Below, piece after piece: positions 46,909 to 60,941 of a stretch of DNA of 64,000 nucleotides. Source of the stretch: Lichtheimia corymbifera B2541 (lineage: Eukaryota > Mucoromycota > Mucoromycetes > Mucorales > Lichtheimiaceae); contig JNEU01000207.1 in the NCBI GenBank assembly GCA_000697475.1, forward strand, positions 31,924-95,923, in the 5' to 3' direction. Numbering within the stretch: the first letter of the stretch is position 1; each line of letters starts with the position of its first letter. A program made the position numbers and the translations under genes. Under the pieces are notes generated by a model. The model searched no databases. It had not been told where the DNA came from and saw only the letters and a program-made list of their open reading frames with translations.

Positions 46909-48479
46909 TACACAGAGACGTCCGTGCCCAGCCCATCATTCACACTCGCACAATAAACAGCTTTACACATACAACCAAGATAGTATCATACACACGATAT
47001 CATGAAGGAGTCATTACAGGATATAAAGTGGTGCTTAAGGAATAAAAATTGTATATATTTGGTGACAGTGTGGGCATGTAATGCTATAATCTCGGTCGGC
47101 TGTTTAGTGAAGACAAATTACGCGAGCATGGGATAACGGACTAAGGATTGAATTTGGATAGAACCCACGCATTTCATCCCGCACGCATCAAACGCATGGA
47201 ATGCGAGCTGTCAGCATCGTGTAAGCGTAATTCCAATTTCGGTTTACCAGGGAAAAAATGGCAGCTGTCGTGCACTTGTCAAGTTTTCTCAGATATGAGT
47301 AATACGTTACAATAGCTTAGAGCAAAAAAGGCGCATAATTGTGTTCCTACAAGTCAATCCAAAATTGCACCAACGACAATCGTTCAAAGTGATGTCTTTG
47401 TGTGCTTTTCTTGATCAAGAGATAGGCCCGAGTTTCAGGGCGGGAATTTGTTTTTTTTTTTCTCTCTTCTACTTTTGCTGTTTGATATTCTCCGGACGGA
47501 GAGCGCATGTCATGCGGCGACCCACGCGGAAAATGGCAGGGTTGTCATAAAGTGAAATCCGCTGCAGCAGAAAAGACCAACAATGGGGTACATGCCATAT
47601 AATAAACAATGTTGATCCATGCAGGGGTTGACAAGTGTTTCGGTACATGTATCCATATGAAAGGAACAGCGATACCAGTTTGGATGATTTTTCATGTCTT
47701 ATGTTTCAAAAAAATCTTTGTTAATTGTCAATGACAAACAGCAAGGGCCACCTTTTTGTGTGTGGTAAATCGTCAATCCATGCAAAACACAAATCGCGCG
47801 AAATAACATGCACTACGACTGTTTTGTCAAATATATTTTGCGCACGGTCCGTGTTGACCTTTGGGCATGACTTGATACGTCCACAAGAGATCAGGGCGTG
47901 GGATAGTGAAAAGGATAGCGATATAACACCTACCCATTACCCTTCGGTCGATTGACTCGTTTTGGAGCCAAGGCTATGCAGGCGACGATGATACTGTGAG
48001 CTGATTTACCGTGTTTCACCGACCCCTTCAAAGATCGATGGCGGGCTAGACGCGGCGAGTCCTTTTTTAGCGAAGCTGACAGAAAAGTATGCATGATACC
48101 CCGCCAATGGGAAAGACAATGATGACTCGATCTTTAACAAGCAAATAAAAGACTATTACGAAAGGCTGACAAGATGTATATAGTGATTTCATTGTTACTT
48201 TACTCCCCTGAATACTCTACAATGTCCCTGGAGGGGGAAATGGAAAGATCATGGCCAAAGATGTCGTATGTCTTTCGTCACTGACTTTTCCATGTACGTG
48301 AAACACGGCGTGAGACAAAAGTCATGCAGAACCCTTCATTGCTGTGGTTTTGAGCCCTGATCATCCGATTGTGTGTGTGTGTGTGTATGTGCGTGCATAT
48401 GTGGTTGATAAGAAAGAAATAAATTCCACTGCATCTCTTTTTTCTCTTTTTTACTTTTTCTTCCCATCATCCATTACTT
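46909..48479. other. Gene-free 1.6 kb interval upstream of the C2H2 gene
   Basis: No supported gene. A (TG)n tract at 48369-48386 and a long T/C-rich leader (48428-48466) precede the C2H2 start. Confidence 0.5.
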
Positions 48480-49635
48480 ATGCCACAAAAAAAGCGTTCC
48501 CGTCGTTCTGAACCAAAACTCTTTCGCTGTACGGGCTTTAGTGACTGTAACATGGTGTTTACTCGTAGTGAACATCTTGCACGCCATGCACGTAAACATA
48601 CTGGAGAGGTACATTTTCATTTGACATTTCACTCCCCCCTTCAATCATTGTATTAATCATCTATAATAGAAACCTTTCAAGTGCATTGTGCCGGGATGTG
48701 AGCGGATGTTTAGTCGTTTTGACAATATGATGCAGCATACGCATACTCATGACCGTCAAAAAAAGAAGAACAATGACAAGGGGCCTAGCACTCGTACTAC
48801 CACAACCACAACCACGCCACCTTCTTTGGCTTCTTCACCACCCACCCATAATGAGGCTCATGTCAATGCTACCATGCTACAAAGCCGAACATTACCTCCC
48901 CCCTCACGTCCACATGACGATCCATTACGATCACCACCCAAGTATGGAACGACGTCGTCTTCGTCACTGGCTTCTCCACCTTCTCCAATGATGACACTTC
49001 CTCCGCCACCCACTCAACAACCCAACTGGCACCCAGCATGGCAAGGGGGAAGCAGTGGACCCTTGTTATCACCTTATTCACCTACTGGACATACCAGCTT
49101 GACCGATTACTTTGCTCAACCTGAAGGTGGTGTATCGTCAAGTGCATCTTCGAGACGTCCTTCATGGAATTATGGCCATCAAAATGATTTCTGGCAATAT
49201 CATCCTCCTACTACTACTACTGATTATTGGTCACAATTCCGTTATCCAAGCCCTACTTCTTATCGTCAACCTAGTCCAACAAAGCAACAAGATAACCAAT
49301 CAACACCATCTTCATCACCACAACCTCCTCCCAAACGACGCTTATCTTTGATTGATTTGCAAACACCCATCGATCATTGGCAGGAGCGTAGTAGTAGCAG
49401 TGGTGGTGCTACATCTGATGAAGATAACGATGATACTACTACACCCGTGGTGGATGTAACCCCTGATGAGTATGAAGCAATCCAAGGCTTTGGCAAGTTC
49501 CATGCAAAATCAGTCGTCAAGTTCGATTCTCCCCACATGGGCGTACAACTTCATGCATTTCGTCAACACACACTTCCTGTTCCAGAGTCATTCCAGCGCC
49601 CAGCTGCAGCTGCACCATCAGATTGGGTCGCCTGA
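48480..49635 (+). CDS. C2H2 zinc-finger transcription factor
   Basis: Exons 48480-48608 and 48670-49635 give 364 aa. Two adjacent C2H2 fingers lie at the very N-terminus: [19 protein letters not shown] with RHARKH, then [18 protein letters not shown] with QHTHTH. They are joined by the HTGEKPF linker, which is split by the intron. The paired SEHLxRH / DNMxQH arrangement is like the yeast Usv1/Rgm1/Com2 and fission yeast Rsv1 group, which respond to stress or carbon. The rest is Pro/Ser/Thr/Gln rich and disordered, with an acidic patch near 290 ([10 protein letters not shown]). Targets unknown. Confidence 0.85.
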
Positions 49636-50677
49636 GGATAGTCCCTCTTCCATTGTTGCAGCACACACACAAACAACTCATATCTCCATAACACACAAAC
49701 AACAACAACCCCCATTGTAACGACATTTTGTATATGTACTAGTTTTTTCTTCTTCCTTGCTGTCTCTCTCCTCCCACCCCCAAACACCCATTTTTTTATG
49801 TATATATCCTTTTGTTCTAAACACCACATCCCAAAGCATACTCTTCACTCTTCTTGTAAAAAAAGGAAACTAATTAAAAAGCTCGTTTACATAACACATT
49901 GCATAAACGGCGATGATAAGCGTGATCTATTTGGACATGTGCTCATTCTTGGCATGATATCAATCGGATTGGTGGCAAAGGATGGTTTGACATCATCACT
50001 TTGTCAATGGGGATGATGGATGGCGTTTGTCTGGTGTCATTCTGATATCATAGTAAATTTAGTGTTTGATATAGTGCACAGCGCGCAGTAAGGCACACCG
50101 AAAGTCTGATATCCTTTTAAACCCCCAACGAGATGTTTTGCATTGGGGTGGCTAGATCTATACTACCTGATGGTGGACAAAATGAGCGTCCTATAGGATC
50201 ACAAAATGAGCCTTTTAGGATCACATGAAAGATCTCGGTAACGCAAGGCCGTGCTCAATCAATCAATCACTGTCGTTTGGGTATGTGTGTGTGTGTGTGC
50301 CCCTGTATGCACTGTGTGATGAAAACACTAACCTTGTCTTGTGATAATAATGCATTTGAAGACCATGCTGTCATTGATCAATAGTAACCTTCTTTTTCTC
50401 TCTCTTCAAAAGTGGCAACGGTAACCATAACAATGGGTGGGTAGGAGGTGGTGGTGAAGCACACTATGCACACACATTACCACAAGCAGCACCAGCGGAG
50501 CCATGGTTGATGGGATTTTTAAACTCTATCAGACATTTACAAGCCATGATTGGCAGATGGCGAGGAAGAATTTTTTTGGCCGCATCTTAAATAACAGCGC
50601 GTCAGTGGTGCGCGTTGTGCTTTTTTTCACCCATCTTTTCTTTCTCTTTCATCTCTTAAACACACTCCATTGTCAAC
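49636..50677. promoter_or_regulatory. Intergenic region upstream of adenosylhomocysteinase
   Basis: 1 kb. A (TG)n tract lies at 50283-50300. A direct repeat of the type AAATGAGC...GGATCAC occurs near 50180-50224. A C/T-rich leader (50625-50660) sits just before the start, as expected for a strongly expressed gene. Confidence 0.4.
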
Positions 50678-52106
<1,429 letters not shown>

Positions 52107-52636
52107 GCGGTGTACTCTTTACACATCCTTCTCTCTCACATAATGCACCCGCACGTTCACATCCCCTCTTTTCTCTCTCTCCCATTTTCTTTTGTACAAA
52201 ATCAATGCATACCAAAGAACCCCTTCTAACGTAACCATTTAATCCTTGGAATCTTTTTCCCCTTTTTCTCATTCTCTTCTTACATCTTTTGCTTATCTTT
52301 TTCCACTTGTAAGATATAGAACGTTTCAACATGTTCGGGGTTCTTGTCTATTGCCAAAAACACATACACACATACACACATAACAATAAAAAAAACCCGC
52401 ATTCAACATGTAATATCACATGGCCGTTCTTTTGTTACTCATTGGCTTTTTTAAAACGCCACAAGGGCAGTAAGAAGGAGATGGCTGCAGGGGATACTGA
52501 CCTCATTCATACTCTTTAACGCTTCAAAACGTGCATGTTAAGCTTCCCGCGAATACAAAAAGAGAGCCAACATGCATGTGTTAGATGATCTGTGCCTTTT
52601 GCTCTTAATCCACCTTGCCATCTTTTTATTATTTCA
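52107..52636. other. Intergenic, nothing identified
   Basis: 0.5 kb, pyrimidine-rich 3' flank of the adenosylhomocysteinase gene, then AT-rich sequence. Confidence 0.5.
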
Positions 52637-53279
52637 ATGAAGGTTTGAATGGGGTGTTAACTAGCTACGATAGACAATTTGTTCTCTGATATTACTTTTA
52701 GCTATCCGTTTTCGCAGCCATGTTGCTCCTTAGTAACATAATCCAAAACGTGCAAGCCGACACCGACTATTTTAACAAGCCAGTCGCTGCATCATCTTAT
52801 TCACCATGCCAACGTGTCGACTTTTTGCTTGATAGGATTGATAATGACGAGGACCAAATCATTCTTGCTCAGCTCTACAAACATGAGGATATCCACAAAG
52901 ATGAGCAGGACCAGGAAGAAGAGAATGATGATGATGATGACGATGATAGTGCTGAGTAAGTTCACTTGGTCCCTCCTCCCTCACATGTGACCCACCCCCT
53001 CTCTTGATACTGATCGACATCCTCCATGAAAATAGTGCGACCTTTGTCAAGACAATCCGCATGTGGCGTGGCGATGATATTGGTGATGAAAACAGCGATT
53101 TCTCATTTTCCTGGATTGTGCCTGCTTCCCTTGCCAATGGCAAATACCACGTTCAAATCGAAACCAAACGCATTGGCAGTGATAGCATCGAACAAGGGGA
53201 TATCACCCGTAGCCGCACATTCACCATCCTTCCCAATCCCGATAATTCCAAAACCAAGAATCGTTGCATGCGACAATGA
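52637..53279 (+). CDS. Small secreted protein, Kre9/Knh1-like domain
   Basis: Exons 52637-52642 (six bases, ATG AAG), 52702-52955 and 53036-53279 give 167 aa. With the microexon the protein begins MKLSVFAAMLLLSNIIQNVQA, a good signal peptide; without it the ATG at 52720 leaves a poor one. A Glu/Asp-rich loop (about 65-87) interrupts a beta-sandwich-like domain that ends FSFSWIVPASLANGKYHVQI and SRTFTIL. This resembles the Ser/Thr-rich GPI-anchored/Kre9-Knh1 N-terminal domain linked to beta-glucan and cell-wall assembly. No GPI tail is seen. The intron donor GTTTGA is weak, so the first exon is an inference. Confidence 0.6.
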
Positions 53280-53400
53280 ATAAACAAAAAGCGTGCGTTG
53301 TTGTAAGAGATGTTGTTGTCTTTTTTTCTACCAAACTGACTAGTCGACGTAACGTTTCTAATGCTGGATATTTTCGGGCTATAATCAAACCAATGATGAG

Positions 53401-53819
53401 TTATACGATATCCTATTGTTTCCATAGCAACCGCATCCCATTTCATCCAATATCAAGCTTACCATGATAGGAGGCAAGTTGCGTTCCCACTTTGTACCAT
53501 CGGGACCCAAGTAGGCTATATATAACACACACATATATAAATATGAGTACTTTTCAATACACAACAGAAGACAAAAAGACAACGTACGCTTGTAAGGATC
53601 AGGGTGAGCCCAGCTTTGGAGTTCCTTTTCAGCATTCTTCAACAAGAGTTGGATTTCCTTGGGGTTGGAGACATGCTTGTTACGCTCGAATTGGGCACGA
53701 ATGTCCAAGGCCTTTTGGCGCCACAAATCGCGTTGAATGTACCAGTCGAGGGAGGTCTTAAGAGCACGCTTGTACAAGGATTGGACGTGAAGACGATGCG
53801 CGTTCTGGAGTGACGACAT
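53401..53819 (-). CDS. NADH:ubiquinone oxidoreductase subunit NDUFB9 (B22), LYR protein
   Basis: Accessory subunit of mitochondrial complex I. Exons 53588-53819, 53463-53515 and a 12-nt last exon 53401-53412 (DIV-stop) give 98 aa. The LYR-type start is HRLHVQSLYKRALKTSLDW with IQRDLWRQKALDIRAQFE, then LLLKNAEKELQSWAHPDPYK and PDGTKWERNLPP, which match the family. If the last intron is not removed the frame instead runs to 53385 with an unrelated tail. The gene lies 121 bp tail-to-tail from the Kre9-like gene, and its start is about 225 bp from repeat R2. Confidence 0.85.
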
Positions 53820-54399
53820 GAGGGATATAAAAGGTGTGTGTGTGTGGAAGGGTCAACACTGTTTTTTCCTTTACCGTGAATCGCTCACCCAGATTGGCTC
53901 TCAGTAGTCGACGTCACACCAGCTTGTGCTTAACGTGGAGAAGCGCACCTACTGGCTGGCTTTACCTCTTGGATGCTTGTCACATGATCGTCTTAATACT
54001 CGGTTGCGGTAAACTTCTTTATTCCTCGTTGAAAAGCTTAACACTACCTATGGAGTAATGATATTACAATAAACCTACACGTTTACGCAACCACATTAGT
54101 ACGTCTTTATCTTTACATGAACCTGCAATCGTTTGCTTTATCCATATTCACAAAATAAGATGCTATCTCTGTAATAAGCTGCCGGAGACAAGGCATATTA
54201 GTGTGCATCAACATACCCTACACCCAATCCACTGCATGTAGACGATCCTCCTACTTTAGCCCATAATTTCCATCATCCATGTGTCCTGTTCTGAGATAAT
54301 ACGGCTGAGCAACGCTGCAACAGGACACACAACATAAATACATGCACCATACATTCCCCTACTTATATTGTCACACCACATCACACCATCCCATTCACC

Positions 54400-55000
54400 A
54401 TTCTCCATAATGGAGCATGAGGTCTTTATTAGAACCAAGTTGATCAGCATGTCCAAGAGTATCTTGTCTGAAATTTTCAGGCTCGAAATGGGCATTCTTA
54501 AGGTTATGGAGCGTCCACCCTATTTATATTCCCGTCCGTTCATCGTCGGACGTCCCCATTCACAATTATCATAATGAAGGGTATAGTTTTTATTTGAATG
54601 GAGTTGATCAGCATGTCGAAGCCCACGGCCTGACCAAGTTTCGCGATGGAGGTGGGCAACCGCGGGGGTGTGCACTATGTACCCTACTTGCGTTCCTTCC
54701 GTCCTATATTTGGGCCCTCCGATTCATTGAATCATCGTAATGAAGCATACGGTTTTCAAATGAATGGAGTTGATCAGCATGACGTAGAGAACCTTCTTAC
54801 CAAGTTTCATATTCGAAAGGGGGAATCCCAAGATTATGCATACTAAATGACATTTCAATGAATCCGGGAGGGTCCGGAATTTTGGTCGATCATAGTAAAC
54901 CCCACATTACATCCTCCCATTCAAAATCTTTGAATGAAGCATGGGTTCTTTATTAAGACAAAGTTGATCAGCATGTCCAAGAGTATATTGTGTGCAAGTT
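54400..55000 (+). repeat. Module array, left side of R2
   Basis: Four diverged modules with the TTGATCAGCATG core, near 54439, 54603, 54769 and 54964. They differ more from each other than the modules in the central palindrome, so this array appears older. Confidence 0.75.
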
Positions 55001-55009
55001 TGAGGTTCG

Positions 55010-55560
55010 AGGTATGCAATCTCAAGTTCATGGATTAATTTACAGTGAGCATGAATATGCCTGACAGCTCCACCAACTTAAATTTCCAGCTCTTCCACTC
55101 GCAGCTTCTTTGTCTCTTTCTCTCATTCTCAACTGTTGCCCCATTCAAGTACAACTATAACCTGCGAACGATTGTCCTGCTTCAACCCAACATGTCAATC
55201 CCACAACTGTCTTGATCCGATTGTCTTTGACTGAATGGCAAATCCATGGTGTATACACCGCACTACAACACCCCCTGCTCCTTGACACTACACGTTCTCT
55301 TGTACACTCTTCTGCCACAACCAATCGTAACAGCATTCATTCCAGCAGTTACTATTAGCAAGGCCTTCATTGCATTGTCTCCACAGCGTTCACAGCGTTG
55401 TCACTCTACTACAACAGCACACGCTCTTGCACACTCCTCTGCCACGACCCAACATAGCAGCTGTTGCTATCAGGGATGTCTTTCTCCATTGTTTCAAGTT
55501 ACTTGCAGCAACTTGTAGATTCCAAAGGATTGTGGTGCCATATAAGCTATCAGAACACTG
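55010..55560 (-). repeat. Subterminal arm in R2 (copy 1)
   Basis: Same family and orientation as 10200-10765. Landmarks are CAACTGTTGCCCCATTC, ACGATTGTCCTGCTT and the repeated TGCCACAACCAATCGTAACAG-type string. Confidence 0.75.
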
Positions 55561-55631
55561 CATACAAGCAATCGCTCACCTGGTTGAGCTGCGATAGAAA
55601 CGGACCAAGAAAAAGATAGACCAACAGCCGG

Positions 55632-56210
55632 ATGGAAAAGCAAGCATATCAGCAGGGACACGGAAGCTCTTTCTTATTGGATATGCAGGAATGCGAAATC
55701 GTGGAACGTTGCTTTGGGTTACTTGGCGCGTCGTCCGCAGGAACGATGGATCATATCACATGGATACAGCTGAGGGTAATGAGGGATTGGATGGAATAGA
55801 GTAAAGGGCTTATATCTTTTGACCAAAGACGTTTTCAGTCATGGATGATATTAGAGTACTCGATTCAATGTGTGCAGCAGTTATTTTCCAACCATGGATG
55901 AAGGATGCATATGGCAGTAACGACCAAGATCACAATGGCACAATTATCCCTGCTACCTCTATTTGATCACCCCACGTATCTTATTCGACTTGCTATGCTG
56001 TTCCTTTATCGTATTTATTTGATAAACATCCACACTACCATGTATTATTCCTCGACATTTACATTGAGTGAATATTGGGTTCAACGGATATTAGACGGGT
56101 ATCGTGCTATCAGCTCCTATGTGGGAGATGTGGATCACTTGGTTTGTTTCCGGGTTAAAGGGGGAAGCGAGATTGGATCATATATATCATCGGATCGAGA
56201 TGCTAGATAA
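55632..56210 (+). pseudogene. Decayed element ORF, R2 copy 1
   Basis: Begins MEKQAYQQ, similar to the R1 frame, then stops after about 55 codons. A second open stretch (55905-56210) continues the homology seen inverted at 56582-56870 (FLYRIYLINIH, SSYVGDVDHLV). Broken and of unknown product. Confidence 0.5.
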
Positions 56211-56581
56211 AGATAGTGTTTGTTCATTGTCAACTAGCTAGACCTTGATAGAGCCAAAGATGCAGAAGAGCGTGCTTGTGTTACTGAGCCAGAATTGAAG
56301 GGCCGATCCTATTTGTGGAGAGAATGCATGAAGTAACTGCATCCACAATACGCCTTTAGTAAGGCCCGCCTATGATGGCGCGATGGAATGGTTCGTTCTT
56401 ACTTATGGTTTCATAGGATAGTGTTAGCTGGAACTTGTCGTAGGTAATCATGACATGTTCATGCATTCGTGCCACATTCTCTCACAGCTCACTCTTTCTT
56501 GAACATAATGAATTAAGCTTACAATGAATTAAGCTTATATAACAAGCACACCATATGATGTCGGGCATCCTCACTCTGAAT

Positions 56582-57307
56582 TTATTGTCTTTGCAAAACA
56601 AGTGTTTGGGAATAGCGACTGCCTTCGTGTATCATCATGTGGACTAGGAAGCTTAATAAACGAAAGTATACTGTCACAAAAGAACGAATGCATCTCGGTA
56701 CATACAATGATGTAAATGATTCAGCCTCGCTTTCCACCTTCAGGCTACTATTCCCCCCCTTCAATCCAGAAACCAACCAAGTGATCCACATCCCCCACAT
56801 ATGAGTTGATATCACGATACCCTCTAAATATCGTGTTGAATCCAATTTTCATTCCATGATTAAGTCGATGTTTATCGAGTAAATATGATAAAGGAACAGT
56901 GTTGCAAATAGCATAAGATACGGGTGAATCACATAGAGGAGAAGAGGGGTAATTGTGTCATTGTATTCTTGGTTGCTGCCGTCATAAGCATCCTTCATCT
57001 ATGATTGGAAATAGTTGCTGCATGATTTGATTCGAGTATTCCATATCATCCACGGTTGTAAAAGTCCTTTGTCAAAGATATAAGCTTCTTCGTCAACTCC
57101 ATCTCATCCATCCATCATCATGGTCCTCAGCCGTATCCACGTGGTCGATCCTACGGATAACGCGTCAAGTAACCAAAGCAGCATTCCAGGGTATCTCATC
57201 ACTGCACTTGATTGCATCCATCCATCATCCAATATGTTGGTTGAAAAGAGCCATAATGGTGGTACGCTCCCTTTTCCATCCGGTTGTTGGTCAATCCCTT
57301 CTTCCAT
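56582..57307 (-). pseudogene. Decayed element ORF, R2 copy 2
   Basis: Inverted relative to copy 1. Two open pieces, 57307-57104 (GWMQSSAVM, PGMLLWLL) and 56845-56582, match frames of the R1 and R2 copies but are separated by stops. Confidence 0.45.
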
Positions 57308-57374
57308 CGTAGCTCAACCAGGTGGGCATTGCTTGTAGTGTGCTGAATTTGATGGCTGGTATGGCATCCCATCC

Positions 57375-57870
57375 ATTGGAACCTACTATGTATCAAAGCA
57401 AGCTGCTGCCAAGCAACTTGAGACAATGGAGTAAAGACCTTGATAATAGCAACAGCTGCCATGTTTGGTCGCGGCAGAGTGGGTGTGCAAGAGCGTGTGT
57501 TGTAATAGAGTGACAAGGCTGTGAACGCTGTTTGAGTACAATAGAGTAAGACCTTGCTAATTGCAACTGCTGAATGAATGCTGTTACGATTGGTTGTGGC
57601 AGAAGAGTGTACGAGGGAACGTGCAGGGTCAAGGAAAGCGGGTGTTGCTGTAGTGGGGGTCCACACGCCATGGAACTTGCCATTCAGTCAAAGGCAATCA
57701 GATCAAGCCATTCGTAGTATTGACATTATGGGGTGAAGCAGGACAATCGTTCGCAGGTTGTAGTTGTAGTTAAATGGGGCAACAGTTGAGAATGGGAAGA
57801 AGAGGGAAATAAAGTGTGAGTGGAAGAGGTGGAAATTAAATCTGTCAGGCAGTCAGACATATCCATATAC
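57375..57870 (+). repeat. Subterminal arm in R2 (copy 2)
   Basis: Same orientation as 5423-5930 and inverted relative to 59340-59930. Its outer end lacks the CACGTAAATAAAGC block present in the other copies. Confidence 0.7.
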
Positions 57871-57899
57871 ACCGATATCAATGCATGATACATATTGGT

Positions 57900-59340
57900 A
57901 TTTCCTACCTCGAACCTCAAACTTTCACACATTGTGCTCTAGGTCATGCTCAACAACTTTGTCATAATAAAGAACCCACACTTCATTTGAAAATTTCGAA
58001 AGGGAGAGCATAATGTGGGATTTACTATGATGGGCGGAAATTGGGAAAGCGCCGGATTTATGAAAAAGTCAGTTAGTGTGTAGTTTCTTGGGATTCCCCA
58101 TTTCGCACTTGAAACTTGGTCAGAAGCTACTCTCGCACATGCTGATCAACTCCATTCATTTAAAAACCGCATGGTTCATTATGTACATTTTGAATGCCGG
58201 CCAGCCCAAATGTAGGTGAAAAGTAGGGTAGACGCTCCTGCTCCCCGAGATTGCCCACCTCTAACCTGAAACTTTCACACAACATCCTTTCGACCACGCC
58301 GAGCAATTTCATTCCCATAAAGACCTCAGAGTTCATTATCAAAACCTTGAGTGTAGAAGAGACGACAAATGGATGGAAACATAAATAGGGTGTACGGCCG
58401 TGCGCGCCGATTTTGCCCATGGCGACGTCGAAACTTGGTCAGGAGGTGCATTCGGTAATACTGATCAACATCGTTCTCATAAAGCCTCTACACATCATTA
58501 TGGAGATTTGGAGAAACAGACGCCTTTATGTTTTTACATATGCTATAAGCGTTGCTATATGACAAGTGGTGTTTGTTCATTGTGAGGTATCATGCAAATG
58601 AGCTGTGTTGCGCAAAGAAGTCCGTCTGCACCGTCGGCTCTATTAGAGTCAAGCTCCTTCACAATGAACAAACACCACTTGTCATATAGCATTATGGTTA
58701 CAGCATATGTAAAACATAAAGGCGTCTGTTTCTCCAAATCTCCATAATGATGTGTAGAGGCTTTATGAGAACGATGTTGATCAGTATGACCGAATGCACC
58801 TCCTGACCAAGCTTCGACGTCGCCATGGGCAAAATCGGCGCGCACGGCCGTACACCCTATTTATGTTTCCATCCATTTGTCGTCTCTTCTACACTCAAGG
58901 TTTTGATAATGAACTCTGAGGTCTTTATGGGAATGAAATTGCTCGGCGTGGTCGAAAGGATGTTGTGTGAAAGTTTCAGGTTAGAGGTGGGCAATCTCGG
59001 GGAGCAGGAGCGTCTACCCTACTTTTCACCTACATTTGGGCTGGCCGGCATTCAAAATGTACATAATGAACCATGCGGTTTTTAAATGAATGGAGTTGAT
59101 CAGCATGTGCGAGAGTAGCTTCTGACCAAGTTTCAAGTGCGAAATGGGGAATCCCAAGAAACTACACACTAACTGACTTTTTCATAAATCCGGCGCTTTC
59201 CCAATTTCCGCCCATCATAGTAAATCCCACATTATGCTCTCCCTTTCAAAATATTCAAATGAAGTGTGGGTTCTTTATTAATACAAAGTTGTTCAGCATG
59301 CCCAAGAGCATCTTGTGTGAAAGTTTGAGGTCAAGGTGAG
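57900..59340. repeat. Central near-perfect palindrome of R2
   Basis: Arms about 57950-58590 and 58655-59290 surround a 60-70 bp hinge centred at 58622.5. The 261-bp frames 58420-58160 (minus) and 58825-59085 (plus) are identical base for base by eye and exactly equidistant from the centre. Small differences exist closer to the hinge (for example near 58433 and 58812). Each arm contains four modules. Confidence 0.92.
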
Positions 59341-59930
59341 CAATCCCCATATCAAGGATCAATTTACAGTGTGCATGAATATACCCTGACAGCGCAACCA
59401 ACTTTAATTTCAAGCTCTTCCACTACCAGCCTCTTCCCTCTTTCTCCCATTCTCAACTGTTGCCCCATTCAACTACAACTACCACCTGCGAACGGTCGTC
59501 TTGCTCCAACCCATCATGTCAATTCTGCAACTGTCCTGATACTATTGTCTTTGACTGAATGACAAGTCCATGGCGTGTACACCTCACTCCAACACCCGCG
59601 TTTCTTGACGCGACACACGCTCTTGCACACTCCTCTGCCACAATCAAACGTAACAGCATTCATTGCAGCAGTTGCTATTAGCAAGGTCTTACTCTATTGT
59701 TCTCGAACAGCGTTTACAACCCTGTCACTCTACTGCAACACACGCGCTTGCACACTTTTCTACACCACCAAACGTAATACTATCAGCAAGGTCTTACTCC
59801 ATTGTCTCAAACAGCGTTCTTTACTTGCTGGAACTTGTATTACAGCCTTTTCACATGAACAGCAGATAGCCATTGTATAGAGCAGCTTTATTTACGTGTA
59901 GCAACTTGATTCAACATATACATAGTCCAA
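59340..59930 (-). repeat. Subterminal arm in R2 (copy 3)
   Basis: Inverted partner of 57375-57870, ending with TTTACGTGTAGCAAC like the R1 right arm. A 60-70 bp internal duplication (AGCAAGGTCTTACT at about 59679 and 59778) is present. Confidence 0.7.
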
Positions 59931-60038
59931 TGGATGATGCCACTTCAACTTTCAAATACATACAAGCAATCTTCACATGTTTAAACTGCAAAGGGAAACG
60001 ATCAAGAGAAAGAGTGTGTGTGTGACCAAGGGCCGGAT

Positions 60039-60522
60039 GGAAAAGGAAGCATATCAGCAGTGATCACAGGGGAGAGGGTTCTTTATATCAAATCCTGGAA
60101 ATGCAATGGTTAGGCTGGATGGAGGCAATCAAGTGCAGTGACGGGGATGTTATTGTGATTACCTGGCACGTCGTCAGCAAGAAGGAAGGATTCTATCATG
60201 TGGATCATGGTGATGGATTGGATGGCATTCGTGAGACGTGTTTTAATGCCATGGGAATGGAAGATATTGGATCACTGGAGTGAAGGCACGCAGCAGCGGC
60301 TTTGGGATCATGGATGATACTGATTATGGCGACAGCAACCAAGGATACAATGAAACAATGACAGCTGTTGGTTTATCTGATTCACTCATCATATTCAATT
60401 TGGTGATGCCGTTCCATTATTGTATCTACCTGAGAAAGACCCATACTATCATTCTTCAACTTCCAGTCGATGAACATTGGATTCAAATAAGAATTGTGCA
60501 TTATTATGGGGGTGATTTCTGA
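60039..60522 (+). pseudogene. Decayed element ORF, R2 copy 3
   Basis: The start MEKEAYQQ is identical to the R1 copy but is followed immediately by a stop. A later open piece (60101-60283) keeps WMEAIKCS and ITWHVVS, and 60280-60522 resembles the distal part of copy 1 (PFHYCIYL, DEHWIQ). Confidence 0.5.
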
Positions 60523-60530
60523 GTGAACGG

Positions 60531-60941
60531 CCCACGCGACTAATCTCCATGACAACCTGCTCTACATACTATTACTGCCTTCCAAGAAGTGCCTGAATGG
60601 ATTATGGGGTGTTTATTAAAAAAGTTACAACATATACAAGATTCTTGTAGAGAGGATAGAACAAACTGCATGATATATAGCAGCATAGCAGCATAATTGA
60701 CATTGTGTTTAAGAAGAGCTTTATTGATTAAAGTAAACAACCTAGCTGTGCCAATTCTTAGCCCATCAACCAAGATGGTTTCCAGATGTGACCACGAGGA
60801 GGTGATTGGCAATCCACACCCATAGTTTAACGTCGTTTCGGACGAGCAGTTTAGGGCCATACTCAGGCCAACACATTTAACGCCGTGTCAGGGCGGATGA
60901 CGTGTGATGACTAATGTCATAAGAAGAACCACAAACGCAAT
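60531..60941. other. Intergenic, nothing identified
   Basis: Boundary between R2 and the next gene. No feature recognised; the exact right end of R2 is uncertain. Confidence 0.4.

Larger units (their letters stand above)
54045..60530. repeat. R2: second composite inverted-repeat element
   Basis: This 6.5 kb block is built of the same parts as R1: left terminal segment (54045-54190), four plus-facing modules (54400-55000), subterminal arm (55010-55560), decayed ORF (55632-56210, plus), a hinge (56215-56300), an inverted decayed ORF (56582-57307, minus), a second arm (57375-57870), the central palindrome (57900-59340), a third arm (59340-59930) and a third ORF remnant (60039-60522). It therefore holds one more arm and two more ORF copies than R1. 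No transposase is recognised. Confidence 0.85.

Noticed and set aside
48749..49351. Alternative frames over the C2H2 gene
   Set aside because: Shadows of the Pro/Ser/Gln-rich coding exon.
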